In this document: positions 40,000 through 46,879 of the stretch, in pieces
Numbering within the stretch: position 1 is the stretch's first letter
Layout of the letters: each line of letters opens with the position of its first letter
Source of the DNA: Candidatus Iainarchaeum sp.
GTDB taxonomy: Archaea > Iainarchaeota > Iainarchaeia > JAADDC01
Direction: 5' to 3'
Length of the DNA: 47,787 nucleotides
NCBI GenBank assembly: GCA_030445695.1
Contig: JASUTF010000003.1
Span: 1 to 47,787, forward strand
Made by a program: the position numbers and the translations under genes
Notes under the pieces: generated by a model
What the model was told of the DNA's origin: nothing
Databases searched by the model: none
The model's input: only the letters and a program-made list of their open reading frames with translations

Positions 40000-40641
40000 A
40001 TGGATCCGCTGACCCACGATGTCATCATTGGTATCCCCCTTTTCATCTGGGTTCTGTTCGTCGTATTCGTCGTTGCACGCTGGTTCTACAGGCAATACTC
40101 CAACTACAGGGCAAGGAAGGCAATACACTACTTTGCAGGTGGGTTTGTTGCGTTAATTGCACCGTTCATCTTCCAGACGCCATACGTGTTTGTCACTGCT
40201 TCCTTCCTCCTCTTTATATTCACGTATCTGCCTCACGCGTGGGGAAAGCAGTTCAAATGGTTCCAGATCCCGGGAAAGTACGGCGAGGTCTACTTCACGT
40301 TCTCGTATTTTGTGCTTTTTGCAATATTCTGGAATCTTGACGTGTGGGTTGCCGTGACTGCGGCGCTCTTCATGGCGTTCGGTGACGGGGTGACAGGCAT
40401 TGTCAAGGAGCACTTCTACGGGAAGAGGGAGAACGAACGCGCAGTGAAAGGATTGAACCTCGGGAATTTAGCAATGTTCCTTGTCTGCGCCCCCATTGGA
40501 TACGTGTTTGAAGGAGCTCCGGGACTCGTAGCAGCGGTCTACGCGTCGCTAGTGGAGGCGTTCTACGGAGTTGACGATAACGTCACCGTACCGCTCGGTT
40601 CAGCGGCGATTATGTGGTTGTTGAAGAGTGCAGGGCTATAA
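40000..40641 (+). CDS. Membrane protein of the phytol/dolichol kinase (CTP-dependent) family
   Basis: Protein of 213 aa with about six or seven transmembrane segments, after an N-terminal amphipathic head (DPLTHDVIIGIPLFIWVLF). ARKAIHYFAGGFVALIAPF is the hallmark of the dolichol/phytol kinase superfamily (RK-x-H-x-x-G) and FGDGVTGIVKEHF is the CTP-binding acidic motif. Family members phosphorylate polyprenols or phytol with CTP, consistent with archaeal lipid metabolism; the exact substrate is unknown. The ATG has GGGATAAAAAC centred 26 nt upstream. It follows the HD gene but has its own promoter. Confidence 0.85.
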   Translation: MDPLTHDVIIGIPLFIWVLFVVFVVARWFYRQYSNYRARKAIHYFAGGFVALIAPFIFQTPYVFVTASFLLFIFTYLPHAWGKQFKWFQIPGKYGEVYFTFSYFVLFAIFWNLDVWVAVTAALFMAFGDGVTGIVKEHFYGKRENERAVKGLNLGNLAMFLVCAPIGYVFEGAPGLVAAVYASLVEAFYGVDDNVTVPLGSAAIMWLLKSAGL

Positions 40642-40680
40642 CAAACCGGGATTATAAAGCAGTAATGCATTCTGTAATAC

Positions 40681-41331
40681 GTGTTCACGTTCGGAGAAGA
40701 TATGAGTCCAGCATTCAGGCGAAAGTTGCGCGAAGAAATAAAGATCCCTGAGCAACCGGTGAAGCACCAAGAACACGTTGCAGAACTTGCTAAGCGGGTT
40801 GCCGACATGGAACCACACGAGAGAACGCTAATACGCCTATCGATCGACCCGAGATACGCCGCAGATGGCCGGAAGACATCAATAATCTTTGAACCAGTAG
40901 CGATAGTACCAAAAAATGTTGATGGGAAAAATGTGCTTCAAATGCTCCGTGGAAACAGTATTGAAGATTTCGTGGACTTCGGGGGCCTGGACAACATTGT
41001 GGGGGTATCTGGGTACGCCTACACCCGCACAGGCAGAAAGATACCAATCATTGTGAAAAAGTGGGAATTCTCGCCAAGCTACCCAGATGCAAGGGAACTC
41101 TTCGGACTTGGAACCATATACCTTGCCCCGGGCAACAGGAAAGCGCTTATACGCGGTAAATTGGGACGACTAACAGGCATACAGGTAGTTGGAAGGGGTC
41201 TGACACCCGATGACTATCTAATGAACATGATACGACTATATGCAGAGCAGATTATTAGGCAAGAGGGAACCGCCGATCGTGGTAAAGGATTACTATCCAC
41301 CGAACGTCGCGAAAGTTATCGGCTGGTTTGA
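40681..41331 (+). CDS. Unknown protein, N-terminal part of a probably frameshifted gene
   Basis: Predicted protein of up to 216 aa from the leaderless GTG 40681, with ATTATAAAG 25 nt upstream; ATG 40702 is an alternative. It begins VFTFGEDMSPAFRRKLREEI and includes IIFEPVAIVPKNVDGKNVLQ and YTRTGRKIPIIVKKWEFSPS. The last 20 residues (DRGKGLLSTERRESYRLV) look unlike the rest, while the overlapping frame from 41231 reads as credible protein (EPPIVVKDYYPPNVAKVIGW). That suggests a one-base frameshift near 41255-41275, making one gene of about 345 codons. No family recognised. Confidence 0.5.
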   Translation: MFTFGEDMSPAFRRKLREEIKIPEQPVKHQEHVAELAKRVADMEPHERTLIRLSIDPRYAADGRKTSIIFEPVAIVPKNVDGKNVLQMLRGNSIEDFVDFGGLDNIVGVSGYAYTRTGRKIPIIVKKWEFSPSYPDARELFGLGTIYLAPGNRKALIRGKLGRLTGIQVVGRGLTPDDYLMNMIRLYAEQIIRQEGTADRGKGLLSTERRESYRLV

Positions 41332-41734
41332 TCTTGTGACAGGACGTGTCAGCAGCAAAAAAGACGTACAGGAAACGTTGAACAAAATCCTTGGAACCGC
41401 AATAGAGGAAACCAGAGCTCTGGTCCAGTTGCAGAAGGAATACACGAAGATAAGGGGCTCTTCCCTGAATGCCAGAGAATTTCTGGAATTCGTTGACACT
41501 AAAGGCGCAGGTGAGACGGGTATTGAGCGAGCACGGGCATGGTTCGAGTCAATGTTGCAATCACCTCAGTTCTGGCGTTGGGCAACTGCAAGGTTCCGGC
41601 ACCTGTTGCCAAAATCTCGGGCGAAGCAGATGCGAAAGTTTGTACTTAGTGCGTTAACAGTCGAAGAGAGATTGCACCGACTGAGAGTCGCGGAAAAGCA
41701 CGCAAACGCCATGGTTGTACGGCAGCTCATATAG
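41240..41734 (+). CDS. Unknown protein, C-terminal part of a probably frameshifted gene
   Basis: Frame of 164 aa from ATG 41240 overlapping the previous gene by 92 nt, which is too much for ordinary gene neighbours. It contains VTGRVSSKKDVQETLNKILG, an aromatic and charged region (FESMLQSPQFWRWATARFRH), and a basic C-terminus (KSRAKQMRKFVLSALTVEER). This is probably the end of the preceding gene after a shift of one base rather than a separate gene. No family recognised. It is followed by the short structured spacer at 41735-41838. Confidence 0.5.
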   Translation: MQSRLLGKREPPIVVKDYYPPNVAKVIGWFDLVTGRVSSKKDVQETLNKILGTAIEETRALVQLQKEYTKIRGSSLNAREFLEFVDTKGAGETGIERARAWFESMLQSPQFWRWATARFRHLLPKSRAKQMRKFVLSALTVEERLHRLRVAEKHANAMVVRQLI

Positions 41735-41744
41735 CGCAAGAGTT

Positions 41745-41806
41745 GCTCAGCCCTCGCCGCTCCTCGTCATCCCAGCGGTCCCGGGGGCAAGGCATCATCA
41801 TCGCTG
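41745..41806 (-). ncRNA. Possible C/D-box small RNA
   Basis: On the minus strand the spacer reads ATGATGA (a C box, 41801-41795), ATGACGA (a C'-like box) and CTGA (a D box, 41750-41747), with a G+C-rich 13-nt stretch before the D box that could be a guide. The D'-like box (CTGG) sits only one nt from C', and the first spacer is longer than normal. A competing 6-bp hairpin (CCAGCG/CGCTGG) uses part of the same sequence. Weak support; an alternative is that this is only a terminator of the unknown gene. Confidence 0.25.
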
Positions 41807-41838
41807 GATAAAATTGGTGGGGGGACGGTTTAACAGGG

Positions 41839-42189
41839 CTACTGGCACGGAACCGGGACCTGCTTGTCGGCACCTCTCCAGACAAAAGACACTGTCACGG
41901 ACTGATATGTGCCGGTAAAGGTCTGGGCAACGGACCAGCCGGCCTGAATCTCCGGCAAGATCGCAAGTTCCTTTCCATCGGGCAAAATGACCCTAAGATT
42001 CGAAACGTCTTCGACAGCAGCGATCCGCACAATGGTTTTCCCCGCAAGGTATGTGCACTTAGCGGCCACTGGGCTCTCAGGAACCACAGATATTGGCGTT
42101 TTGCTCGTGTCGCTCGCTACAGCAGAGTGTAGGACGTGTATAAGCGCGCCGAGCGCTGCAAGTACTACTATTATCTTCGCTAACCGCAT
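41839..42189 (-). CDS. Small secreted or anchored protein
   Basis: Predicted protein of 116 aa. It starts at ATG 42189 with a signal peptide or anchor (MRLAKIIVVLAALGALIHVL), then a beta-rich domain with two cysteines (AAKCTYLAGKTIVRIAAVED and VPVPC at the C-terminus). CATTTATAAAC lies about 27 nt upstream, a leaderless arrangement. An upstream in-frame ATG at 42213 would lie on that box. No family recognised. Confidence 0.65.
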   Translation of the reverse strand: MRLAKIIVVLAALGALIHVLHSAVASDTSKTPISVVPESPVAAKCTYLAGKTIVRIAAVEDVSNLRVILPDGKELAILPEIQAGWSVAQTFTGTYQSVTVSFVWRGADKQVPVPCQ

Positions 42190-42252
42190 GTGGTGATTAT
42201 GGATTTTGGGCATTTATAAACCTGGCTAGGTGCGATGCTCCGAAATTTGTTA

Positions 42253-42262
42253 TACATAACAC
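42253..42262 (+). repeat. Operator-like motif, copy 1
   Basis: TACATAACAC, set inside GTTATACATAAC (42249-42260), itself nearly palindromic. Related to the three GC-ending copies below but lacks the following conserved bases, so it is the weakest member. Confidence 0.4.
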
Positions 42263-42423
42263 ATGTAAGGGTCTGGATGATACCATACCAACAAACTACA
42301 TTTTTTAAAATATTAAATTTGTTTAACTACGTAGCTTGCAATCTCATTCAATGGATACCTTAAAAATTATTATTTGCAGGGTATGCAAAAAATATTGCCA
42401 ACAGGATACAGATTGTAGTTATA

Positions 42424-42444
42424 TACATAACGCAGATTCCGCTG
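42424..42444 (+). repeat. Operator-like motif, copy 2
   Basis: TACATAACGC followed by AGATTCCGCTG. It shares a pattern with the copy at 43284 (TACATAACGC GAATACCACAG): ten identical bases, then nnATnCCnCnG. Confidence 0.5.
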
Positions 42445-42757
42445 TTTCAGCACCAATTGTGAAGCCAGAATATGGGGTAAGAGTACGAAAACATTGTGTA
42501 AAGTGGGACTTTTTGACAAAAACTATGTTTGCATTGTTGGTAGCATAAACAAACATATTTTTTGTATATGGAAGATATTGCTACAAATAATGTCATAAAA
42601 ATAGTGATTCTTTTACAAACAGTTTATTTTGATATACTGTAATCAGAAGTGATAGAACACGCCAGATTTTGGGTTATGCAAAAACACATTACGGCGCGGT
42701 ATTTTAGGCGAAGAAGTTGGATTCTGTGGCAGGTCATTTTTGGGGTGTTACTGTAGG

Positions 42758-42839
42758 AAATCACGGATTTTTTTAGAATAATCAAAAATAATATTGGGTT
42801 TGTTGGGAAGGACAAGTGAAACGCGGGTTACCGTGATTT
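42758..42839. repeat. Inverted repeat with 9-bp arms
   Basis: AAATCACGG (42758-42766) and CCGTGATTT (42831-42839) are perfect reverse complements separated by 64 nt of A+T-rich DNA. It lies upstream of the stop of the MarR-like gene, so it could be an operator pair or a relic of an end repeat. Confidence 0.5.
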
Positions 42840-42878
42840 TACGGGATGGAACGATAAAAATTTTGGTTAAAATGAAAC

Positions 42879-43175
42879 TCACTGCAGGCGCTCCAGATGC
42901 CTGTAAAGGCCCTCAAGATCGTGTGCTAGCTCATCACCGCGTTCAGTGAGCTCAATGTAGCGAGTTCTACCCTCTTTGGCGGTTTTCACGATACCAAGTT
43001 CTTCGAACCGCTTCACCAGCTTGACCATGTGAGGGTACGTGGTGTCGACCTCCTTTGCAAGTGCGGATACATACCACTTTCGTCTGCGATCGCGAAGGAG
43101 AATGATCGCCTTGGCTGGCTTCACCTTCAAGAAAAGTCCCACGGTGTCGTTGCTCCCGGCCATATAGATACTCAT
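42879..43175 (-). CDS. MarR-like winged-helix transcriptional regulator
   Basis: DNA-binding protein of 98 aa when started at ATG 43175, which is preceded by AAAAGGAG as ribosome-binding site. It has VGLFLKVKPAKAIILLRDRR and KWYVSALAKEVDTTYPHMVK as the first helices of a winged helix, VKLVKRFEELGIVKT as the recognition helix and ITGRTRYIELTERG-like wing (EGRTRYIELTERGDELAHDL). An ATG at 43163 (MAGSNDTVG) would match a leaderless start 28 nt from CTTTAAAAG. The repeated TACATAACGC motifs in the flanking spacers are candidate binding sites. Confidence 0.8.
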   Translation of the reverse strand: MSIYMAGSNDTVGLFLKVKPAKAIILLRDRRRKWYVSALAKEVDTTYPHMVKLVKRFEELGIVKTAKEGRTRYIELTERGDELAHDLEGLYRHLERLQ

Positions 43176-43186
43176 GCATATATCTC

Positions 43187-43195
43187 CTTTTAAAG
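43187..43195 (-). promoter_or_regulatory. TATA-like box of the MarR-like gene
   Basis: CTTTAAAAG lies upstream of the regulator's alternative starts: 28 nt before ATG 43163 and 16 nt before ATG 43175. Confidence 0.4.
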
Positions 43196-43281
43196 ATTTA
43201 GATAGGACGAATGAAAGCATTTAGCAGTTAATATAGTATCTATTTTGTTAATTTGCACATAGATTCTTATGGAGCTATTCC

Positions 43282-43324
43282 TATACATAACGCGAATACC
43301 ACAGTTCTATAGATGTTATGTATA
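43282..43324. repeat. Inverted pair of the operator-like motif
   Basis: TATACATAAC at 43282-43291 (continuing GC) and GTTATGTATA at 43315-43324 are perfect 10-bp inverted copies with 23 nt between. This lies in the divergent spacer between the MarR-like regulator and the PRC-barrel gene, as expected for a two-site operator. Confidence 0.55.
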
Positions 43325-43408
43325 AGTATGCAACCCCCTTAACTTCCAGTATTCGGGGTAAAAAACACCGCGTGTTATTAGTTCAGGAGTGGGGGATATA
43401 CACAGCAA

Positions 43409-43417
43409 CATTTAAAT
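43409..43417 (+). promoter_or_regulatory. TATA box of the PRC-barrel gene
   Basis: CATTTAAAT lies about 45 nt before the start, so a leader of about 20 nt with GAGGTGA as ribosome-binding site is likely. Confidence 0.55.
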
Positions 43418-43459
43418 ACTCTTAATGGTTTTTCTTGGCAGGAGCAGAGGTGAATGATC

Positions 43460-43780
43460 ATGACCATCGAGCTATCGAAGATGTTCGGGATGGACATATA
43501 CTCAATTGACGCGGAATACGTCGGAAAGGCCTATGACTTCGTAATAGATCTGGAACAGGGCAGGGTTTCCAAGATCACCCTCGAACCATTCAAAGTGAGG
43601 TCCAAGAAAGAGGCAGCAGAGATACTCAAGAAGAAGAGTGTTGGGTATGAGAAAGTGATCGCGGTCAAGGATATTATCCTCATCGACCCGCGCAAGACGG
43701 CAGCTCCAGTGAAGCAGCAGCCAGTACAGTCAACGTACTCCCGGTTCGGTGCACGTAGGGGTATTCTTGGCAGACGATGA
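43460..43780 (+). CDS. PRC-barrel domain protein
   Basis: Protein of 106 aa starting MTIELSKMFGMDIYSIDAEY at ATG 43460, where GAGGTGA is spaced 6 nt upstream; ATG 43454 is two codons earlier. The first 75 residues form a PRC-barrel: LSKMFGM, YVGKAYDFVIDLEQGRVSKI, and a last strand region EKVIAVKDIILID. The C-terminal 30 residues are Gln/Pro/Arg-rich and unfolded (SRFGARRGILGRR). In euryarchaea some PRC-barrel proteins (CdpB) act in SepF/FtsZ-type cell division and others in RNA metabolism; no such partner is seen here. The promoter and the inverted repeat upstream suggest regulation by the divergent regulator. Confidence 0.85.
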   Translation: MTIELSKMFGMDIYSIDAEYVGKAYDFVIDLEQGRVSKITLEPFKVRSKKEAAEILKKKSVGYEKVIAVKDIILIDPRKTAAPVKQQPVQSTYSRFGARRGILGRR

Positions 43781-43815
43781 ACAGGAATTATGTATATTCC
43801 CACTTCTTTTTAATC

Positions 43816-43837
43816 TACATAACGCATATTCTACCTG
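43816..43837 (+). repeat. Operator-like motif, copy before the 43870 gene
   Basis: TACATAACGC followed by ATATTCTACCTG, fitting the nnATnC-type extension of the other copies. It lies just downstream of CTTTTTAAT (43806-43814), the probable TATA box, so a protein bound here would block transcription. Confidence 0.5.
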
Positions 43838-43869
43838 ACTAACTACAGGATTACCGGAAGTGAAGGGCC

Positions 43870-44436
43870 ATGCCATACCATGGATACCGCGTCATGTATT
43901 CCATCAAATGGAGCGGCAAAAAGTCCGCTTACATCTACCAGCGCTTTTTCCGGGCAATTTACGGGTACACGCAGGTCGTGGTCAAGGGTAACGGACGCCG
44001 CTACGTTTATTATCGTGAAGGCGTCCTCACGAAATATCCGTTCATCAAAGAGGGCAAGAATATGGTGGTTGTCCCCGACAACGCGTTGCAACCCCTCCTA
44101 AATTTCCTTAAGACGGGGCAGAACCCCGCTCACCGCTTTAGCTTCTCTGCAAACTGGCCCGAGCTCGTGAAGTACAGCATGGAGGAAACATCTGTGGATG
44201 ATCATCCTGCATCCATGGCGGTTCTCGAGGCCCTAGGCAGGATCAAAGTGTCACTTGTTGGGGGCCCCGTTTCGGCCCGCGATCTTCTCCAGCGTGTGGA
44301 TATGCTCCAGCCCGATGAGCTCTACGCTCTATACTATGCTGTAACGCCCATACTCCAGTCCAACTGGGTCAGAGCACTCGCGAGCACAGAACCACAGCTC
44401 TTCGAGCGGCTTCGCCTGTTACAGTCACGTGTCTGA
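43870..44436 (+). CDS. Protein of unknown function
   Basis: Predicted protein of 188 aa (ATG 43870, with GAAGTGAAGGG upstream). The N-terminal half has alternating strands rich in aromatic residues (SIKWSGKKSAYIYQRFFRAI, KGNGRRYVYYREGVLTKYPF, then IKEGKNMVVVPDNALQPLLN) and could be a small DNA- or RNA-binding fold; the C-terminal half is helical (SARDLLQRVDMLQPDELYAL). I do not recognise it. Its promoter carries a copy of the TACATAACGC motif, so it may be under the same control as the PRC-barrel gene. Confidence 0.7.
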   Translation: MPYHGYRVMYSIKWSGKKSAYIYQRFFRAIYGYTQVVVKGNGRRYVYYREGVLTKYPFIKEGKNMVVVPDNALQPLLNFLKTGQNPAHRFSFSANWPELVKYSMEETSVDDHPASMAVLEALGRIKVSLVGGPVSARDLLQRVDMLQPDELYALYYAVTPILQSNWVRALASTEPQLFERLRLLQSRV

Positions 44437-44919
44437 TCAACTCACTTTTTCTACGCTGAGCTTCTGCGCCTTATACGTTCCGATAACGTAGCAGCCCAGC
44501 TTATCGGTAGCACACGCAGCGTTCAGGTCAGCGGGGCACGCCATCAGGTTCAGCTCAACATCTCTCAGAAATGGGACGGAGGAGTCCAGGTACTGCGCGG
44601 ACATGCTATTCGTTCCCCCCGTTATGTATGGTAGCACGCAGAACGTACTTGGCGGGTCTGCAACATCATAGCACACGACCCTGACAAGGTATTCTGGCTC
44701 GATGCCCGTGTATGTCACCTTCAAAACGCCCGCGGACGTGTTACATTCACTGGTGCCGTATGATACATATGTGGCCCGAATCTGCCTCGACACCACCCTC
44801 TTCACCGCCGATGCGAGGTCAGAAGTATGGCGGACGTACGCCGACATTGTGGCATATGCCGCTATTAGTATTGCTGCCACGACGAACAGCGCTGTAATTA
44901 CGTTGGAAATCCCCCTCAT
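44437..44919 (-). CDS. Pilin-like secreted protein
   Basis: Protein of 160 aa with a pilin-type head (MRGISNVITALFVVAAILIA) and a beta-rich, cysteine-containing outer domain (SECNTSAGVLKVTYTGIEPE, VVCYDVADPPSTFCVLPY, CPADLNAACATDKLGCYV; seven cysteines). Its ATG overlaps the stop of the upstream pilin-like gene as ATGA. It converges directly on the unknown gene at 43870. It is probably a minor pilin, or an accessory to the next gene. Confidence 0.7.
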   Translation of the reverse strand: MRGISNVITALFVVAAILIAAYATMSAYVRHTSDLASAVKRVVSRQIRATYVSYGTSECNTSAGVLKVTYTGIEPEYLVRVVCYDVADPPSTFCVLPYITGGTNSMSAQYLDSSVPFLRDVELNLMACPADLNAACATDKLGCYVIGTYKAQKLSVEKVS

Positions 44920-45404
44920 TCCGCCACACCAATGGTCACGGACTTCTCGAACTTCAACCCGATGACTGTAATCGTGTATCCGGAATATGAAGAATCGGCG
45001 GGTAGCCAGAATATTATTGCCTCTCCCGGGCTGAGTGCCTCCAGCGGCCAGTCCGTGGAGTTTATGTCGAAGACATTTCCATCCACGTCGATCAGTTTGC
45101 CGCTGGGCGCGATTGGTGTCGGGTCTCCTGGCTTTGTGTATATTACACGCACGTTGACGATGGGTACAGAGCCGTTGTTATGTATAATAACTGGCTGGTT
45201 TGAATCCCATATGTTTATGGGTGGTGGCGTGAGAATCGCCACGGATGCAAGGATTCTTTGCTCTGCGGCCGCGGCGTCCGTATAAATTGCGCTGGAGACC
45301 TGGGTCGTGCTCGCCGTGGCCCACGTGTAGAACAGTGCGACGATAGCCATGCTCACGAGAACAAGAAGCGCAGATGTCACAACCGGGCTAACACCTCTCC
45401 GCAC
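44916..45404 (-). CDS. Archaeal pilin-like protein
   Basis: Predicted protein of 162 aa starting at leaderless GTG 45404, giving VRRGVSPVVTSALLVLVSMA. The basic start, RRGVSPVV-type segment and following hydrophobic helix are typical of archaeal pilin precursors cleaved by a prepilin peptidase. The outer domain is beta-rich (SNQPVIIHNNGSVPIVNVRV, SSYSGYTITVIGLKFEKSVT). TATATTTAAATAT is centred about 27 nt upstream. A TTG further up (45449) would place the start beyond the box and is unlikely. Translationally coupled to the next pilin-like gene. Confidence 0.75.
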   Translation of the reverse strand: MRRGVSPVVTSALLVLVSMAIVALFYTWATASTTQVSSAIYTDAAAAEQRILASVAILTPPPINIWDSNQPVIIHNNGSVPIVNVRVIYTKPGDPTPIAPSGKLIDVDGNVFDINSTDWPLEALSPGEAIIFWLPADSSYSGYTITVIGLKFEKSVTIGVAE

Positions 45405-45425
45405 ACAAGGAGAACGAACCGTTAT

Positions 45426-45436
45426 ATTTAAATATA
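45426..45436 (-). promoter_or_regulatory. TATA box of the pilin-like operon
   Basis: An ATTTAAATATA stretch centred 27 nt before the GTG at 45404. Confidence 0.6.
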
Positions 45437-45518
45437 CCTTACGATCCAAACTTATGTTTAGGAAAGGGCCTACACCCCCTCCGTCCGCACGGTTTCTGTA
45501 CCCTTTCCCACCCCCACC

Positions 45519-45528
45519 CTTTTATATC
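45519..45528 (+). promoter_or_regulatory. TATA box of the 45548 gene
   Basis: CTTTTATATC centred 24 nt before the leaderless GTG at 45548. Confidence 0.55.
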
Positions 45529-45547
45529 CCCGTGTAGAATTAATCTC

Positions 45548-46033
45548 GTGATCCGCAGAATCATTAATGCGGGACGCTCCCGGGCAGCAAAACTGCCAAA
45601 TCTCCGGCAGGAAGAGCTTGTTGCAATATCCCTTTCCCAAGTGTTTTTCCTATATGCACTTACCCTTGTTCTCATATCCGGCTGGGCGAGCGGTTTCGTT
45701 GAGTTCTCACAATTAACACGCGTTCTCTATGGACTCGCAGCAATAATCTTCCTCGCGTTTTCATACGTTGCCTTCGACAGGGTGGAGGGCATCGACTTCT
45801 TCGATTTCATCTCGGGCATGGTGTTTACGGGCGAGCTGCGGAAGTACCCCCACGGCAAGGCGGTGGATATCGCGGCAGCTCAACTCTATTTTGGCCTCGT
45901 CCTGATCGGCGTTGTCCCTGTGATCGTCAAGGTGTACGGCGATCCGTCAGTGGCCGCGGGGTTCCTCACGCTTGGTGGCCTTCTCGTGGCCACGGGGGTG
46001 GCTGGCTATGTACTATCAGGAAAGGCGCGTTGA
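45548..46033 (+). CDS. Four-transmembrane membrane protein
   Basis: Protein of 161 aa with about four hydrophobic segments (SQVFFLYALTLVLISGWASG, LTRVLYGLAAIIFLAFSYVA, AAQLYFGLVLIGVVPVIVKV, and GFLTLGGLLVATGVAGYVLS) and a basic N-terminus (MIRRIINAGRSRAAKLPNLR). GTG start 45548 is leaderless. It overlaps the next gene by 26 nt. No family recognised. Confidence 0.7.
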   Translation: MIRRIINAGRSRAAKLPNLRQEELVAISLSQVFFLYALTLVLISGWASGFVEFSQLTRVLYGLAAIIFLAFSYVAFDRVEGIDFFDFISGMVFTGELRKYPHGKAVDIAAAQLYFGLVLIGVVPVIVKVYGDPSVAAGFLTLGGLLVATGVAGYVLSGKAR

Positions 46034-46349
46034 TCCTGATCTGATCATCCTTCTTGTTGCCGCAGCGGTGCTGGCATTTGCAGTTATGTATACGCCCTAC
46101 CGTGCGGACATCCTTTCGGAGGGCTTCACGCACGTTTTGATACTCGACGCCACGGTGTCCGGCGAAGGCGTGTCCATTCTTCTCTACTCCCCTGCTGACG
46201 CCCGTTTTGATGCGGACATGAATTTTGTGTCCGTAATCCCTGCGGGGGAGTCCATAATCCATATACCAAAACCTGTCGAGCGAATAAACGCGTGCGTGGA
46301 GTCAAACAACTTCCGTGATTGCGGCACAATCTCCCCAAGGGGGTATTAA
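46008..46349 (+). CDS. Small membrane-anchored protein
   Basis: Protein of 113 aa starting MYYQERRVDPDLIILLVAAA at ATG 46008, with one transmembrane segment (LIILLVAAAVLAFAVMYTPY) and an outer domain of about 75 residues carrying two cysteines (NACVES, RDCGTI). Coupled to the four-TM protein by a 26-nt overlap, so they may form a complex. It converges on TFE with a 4-nt overlap. Family unknown. Confidence 0.6.
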   Translation: MYYQERRVDPDLIILLVAAAVLAFAVMYTPYRADILSEGFTHVLILDATVSGEGVSILLYSPADARFDADMNFVSVIPAGESIIHIPKPVERINACVESNNFRDCGTISPRGY

Positions 46350-46879
46350 ATCTCGTTCAGGATCTTTTTGGCTCTCCATATCTGGTCCAGCTGCTCGTCG
46401 ATCTTCTTCTTCTCTTCCTCCACGTCCAGCGGTTGGAGTTCTGCACCACAGGCGGGGCATCTGAAGTCGTACTCCATGGCCACCTCGAATGGCTCCCGGA
46501 CGTGGCCCTCCGGGCAGACGAAGAACATGAACTGGTCTAATTCTTCCCGCTTCTGGCGCAGCTCGCTTTCCCTCTCCTCAAGCTCCCCGATAACTGCCTC
46601 CTTTATCTTGTCCTTCACCAAGAACCATGTGTACGTCCACCAGCCCGTTTCGGGGTTCTGCTCCTTCGTGTAGTCCGCGATCCCCCAGTAGTGGAGGCGG
46701 TTGAAGACGGCACGGACCACCGTTACCTTTACGCCCATCTTTTCAGCCACCTGCTCGTCCGTTACTGCGTTCCCCATCTCCACCATGAGCTTCATCACGG
46801 TCAGCGCGTTCTCACCGCCGATTCTCTGCAGGTATTCCGCAACAAACGGGAGTTCAATGAGCTGGAGGATCGGATCCAT
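46346..46879 (-). CDS. tfe: Transcription initiation factor TFE (TFIIE-alpha-like)
   Basis: General transcription factor of 177 aa that helps open promoters with RNA polymerase. The first 90 residues form an extended winged helix ([40 protein letters not shown]), then a coiled-coil helix, then a zinc ribbon with [10 protein letters not shown] and [11 protein letters not shown]. Of the usual four cysteines, C122, C141 and C144 are present but the second is replaced: CPEGH gives a Cys-x3-His arrangement (H126). The C-terminal helix ([17 protein letters not shown]) is the usual ending. It overlaps the Trm56 gene by 26 nt. Confidence 0.93.
   Translation of the reverse strand: MDPILQLIELPFVAEYLQRIGGENALTVMKLMVEMGNAVTDEQVAEKMGVKVTVVRAVFNRLHYWGIADYTKEQNPETGWWTYTWFLVKDKIKEAVIGELEERESELRQKREELDQFMFFVCPEGHVREPFEVAMEYDFRCPACGAELQPLDVEEEKKKIDEQLDQIWRAKKILNEI

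Larger units (their letters stand above)
42190..42878. other. A+T-rich non-coding stretch of 689 nt
   Basis: The longest gap without a gene. The composition is clearly more A+T-rich than flanking genes. It holds two copies of the TACATAAC-type motif (42253-42262 and 42424-42433), a long inverted repeat (AAATCACGG 42758-42766 and CCGTGATTT 42831-42839), and poly-T and poly-A runs. A short frame of 70 codons (42336-42548) has no credible start signal or recognisable content. It may be a regulatory region, a decayed mobile remnant, or an origin-like segment; none is proven. Confidence 0.6.

Noticed and set aside
42336-42548. A 70-codon frame with several Cys (ICRVCKKYCQ) in the A+T-rich gap
   Set aside because: No ribosome-binding site or TATA box at the right spacing, poor composition, and overlap with one motif copy.
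42190-43460. A CRISPR array
   Set aside because: The repeated motif is short, irregularly spaced and has no equal-length spacers; no cas genes in the window.
45176-45185. A further GTTATGTATA copy inside the pilin-like gene
   Set aside because: It codes for ordinary residues there and similar strings occur in other coding regions, so it is not evidence of an operator.
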